Shown: positions 63,373 through 64,000 of the stretch, one piece after another
Position numbering within the stretch: position 1 is the first letter of the stretch
How the letters are laid out: each line of letters opens with the position of its first letter
Source of the DNA: Salinibacterium sp. NK8237
Lineage (GTDB): Bacteria; Actinomycetota; Actinomycetes; Actinomycetales; Microbacteriaceae
DNA: 64,000 nt
Assembly: GCF_015864955.1 (NCBI RefSeq)
Contig: NZ_JADYWE010000001.1
Coordinates: 1-64,000, forward strand
Direction: 5' to 3'
Translations under genes and position numbers: made by a program
Notes under the pieces: model-generated
The model's database searches: none
What the model saw: the letters and a program-made list of their open reading frames with translations, nothing else
What the model was told of the DNA's origin: nothing

Positions 63373-63822
63373 GTGGAAACCGCGTTCCTGCTTATTGGCT
63401 TGGTGGTTTTGTCGACCGTCCTGGGGCTCGTCTGGCGCGCTCGCACGGGCCGCATCCAACGAACCCGCACCACCGCCGCGGCTCACGAGGCGAAACGCAT
63501 CACGATTCCCGGTGCCGCACCGTTCGGCAGCCGCGTGACTCTGGTTCAGTTCTCAACCGAAGCCTGCGCAATCTGCCCCACGGTTCGCACACAGTTGAGC
63601 GCCCTCGCCGACGAATTCGATGATGGAACCGGCTCTGTCGTTCACGTCGACGTGGATGTCACCTCGCGCCCCGAAATCGCCAACCAGTTCAATCTGTTGC
63701 AGTCTCCGACCACGTTCATCCTCGATGGCAACGGTGTGCTGCAGGCCCGCATCGGTGGAGCCCCCAAAATCAACGATGTCCGTGCCGAACTGCACCGGAT
63801 GCTCAGCCCCGCGCTGGTCTAA
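63373..63822 (+). CDS. Membrane-anchored thioredoxin-like protein
   Basis: 149 residues: one N-terminal membrane helix (AFLLIGLVVLSTVLGLVW), a short basic linker and a thioredoxin fold with active site CAIC (STEACAICPTVRTQL) and cis-Pro in LQSPTTFIL. It is likely an extracytoplasmic or membrane-side disulfide reductant. GTG at 63373 has GAAGAGG 8 bases upstream. The partner gene begins 69 bases later. Confidence 0.85.
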   Translation: METAFLLIGLVVLSTVLGLVWRARTGRIQRTRTTAAAHEAKRITIPGAAPFGSRVTLVQFSTEACAICPTVRTQLSALADEFDDGTGSVVHVDVDVTSRPEIANQFNLLQSPTTFILDGNGVLQARIGGAPKINDVRAELHRMLSPALV

Positions 63823-63891
63823 AAACTAGTCACCGCACCCGTCCACCCCGAGACAGCGCTCCCACGCGGAGCACCACAGATAGCGACTCCC

Positions 63892-64000
63892 ATGACTTCG
63901 AATGACACCCGCGCCACCGAGCAGGCCCAGCTCTCCGGCTCCAAAGCAGCTCTCGCAGCAAAGCCCGGCCAGGCCGGAATCGACCCGCGTGGTCCTCGCT
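63892..64000 (+). CDS. DUF4395 membrane protein, start only
   Basis: The frame opens at ATG 63892 and runs off the window after 36 codons; GIDPRGPR is the DUF4395 signature start. DUF4395 membrane proteins are often encoded next to thioredoxin-like genes in actinobacteria, as here. Confidence 0.75.
   Translation, partial: MTSNDTRATEQAQLSGSKAALAAKPGQAGIDPRGPR

Overview
The window looks like a chromosome segment of a high-GC Gram-positive actinobacterium, most likely family Microbacteriaceae. The inference rests on the high GC content, the many GTG starts and 4-base GTGA/ATGA stop-start overlaps, several apparently leaderless genes (a -10-like hexamer 6-9 bases before the start codon), the gene order parA-scpA-scpB-rluB-tyrA-cmk-der, and a fused oleBC gene. 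The genus cannot be set from sequence reading alone.

Layout. 1-16.2 kb is conserved core: the end of a 5S rRNA and its terminator, then a dense forward run of a TPR protein, HAD phosphatase, a small protein, tlyA, nadK, recN, pyrG, a NUDIX hydrolase, xerD, parA, scpA, scpB, rluB, tyrA, cmk and der. 16.3-21.2 kb holds a DHA2-type exporter on the minus strand and a TPP-riboswitch-controlled thiamin salvage operon, thiM-thiE-thiD/tenA.

21.2-34.2 kb is accessory. A tRNA-Pro(GGG) gene is followed 2.4 kb downstream by a perfect 38-bp copy of its 3' end. The bracketed DNA has the structure of an integrated element without an integrase and carries three small immunity-like genes, two sharing an Imm26-like domain. 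A decayed paralogue of the third lies just outside. Next comes a 9-kb locus bracketed by a 107-bp direct repeat (105/107 identical) made from the 3' end of a tiny Lys-rich gene. It encodes an M23/peptidoglycan-binding/SleB-like wall hydrolase with an acidic N-terminus, two unrecognised proteins, an HExxH metallopeptidase-like protein, a 738-residue protein with acidic and cationic-amphipathic blocks, a small protein, and a divergent SARP/BTAD activator. This is the best candidate for an undescribed system; its function is unknown.

34.2-39.0 kb is an oleA-oleBC-oleD operon for long-chain olefin synthesis from acyl-CoAs. 39.1-52.6 kb is mixed: a lipoprotein, a LuxR-type regulator (with a rearranged relic copy at 33.8 kb), a HEPN-like/HNH divergent pair, a 5'-truncated duplicate and a full copy of a DUF368 (PopT-type) transporter, an immunity-like gene, a ThrE-like exporter, a DUF697 GTPase, a pfkB kinase with an in-frame stop, a MOP-type membrane protein, a TetR relic and an SDR.

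52.7-63.1 kb is a sugar/polyol catabolic region of two minus-strand operons: (i) SDR, sugar isomerase, ribose-type ABC transporter, cyclase-family hydrolase; (ii) DhaK-DhaL kinase, RpiB, triose-phosphate-isomerase-like protein, GntR/FadR regulator. The DhaK + TIM + RpiB combination points to erythrulose/tetritol (erythritol or threitol) catabolism. A shared 16-bp motif precedes both operons. The window ends with a membrane-anchored thioredoxin and the start of a DUF4395 gene.
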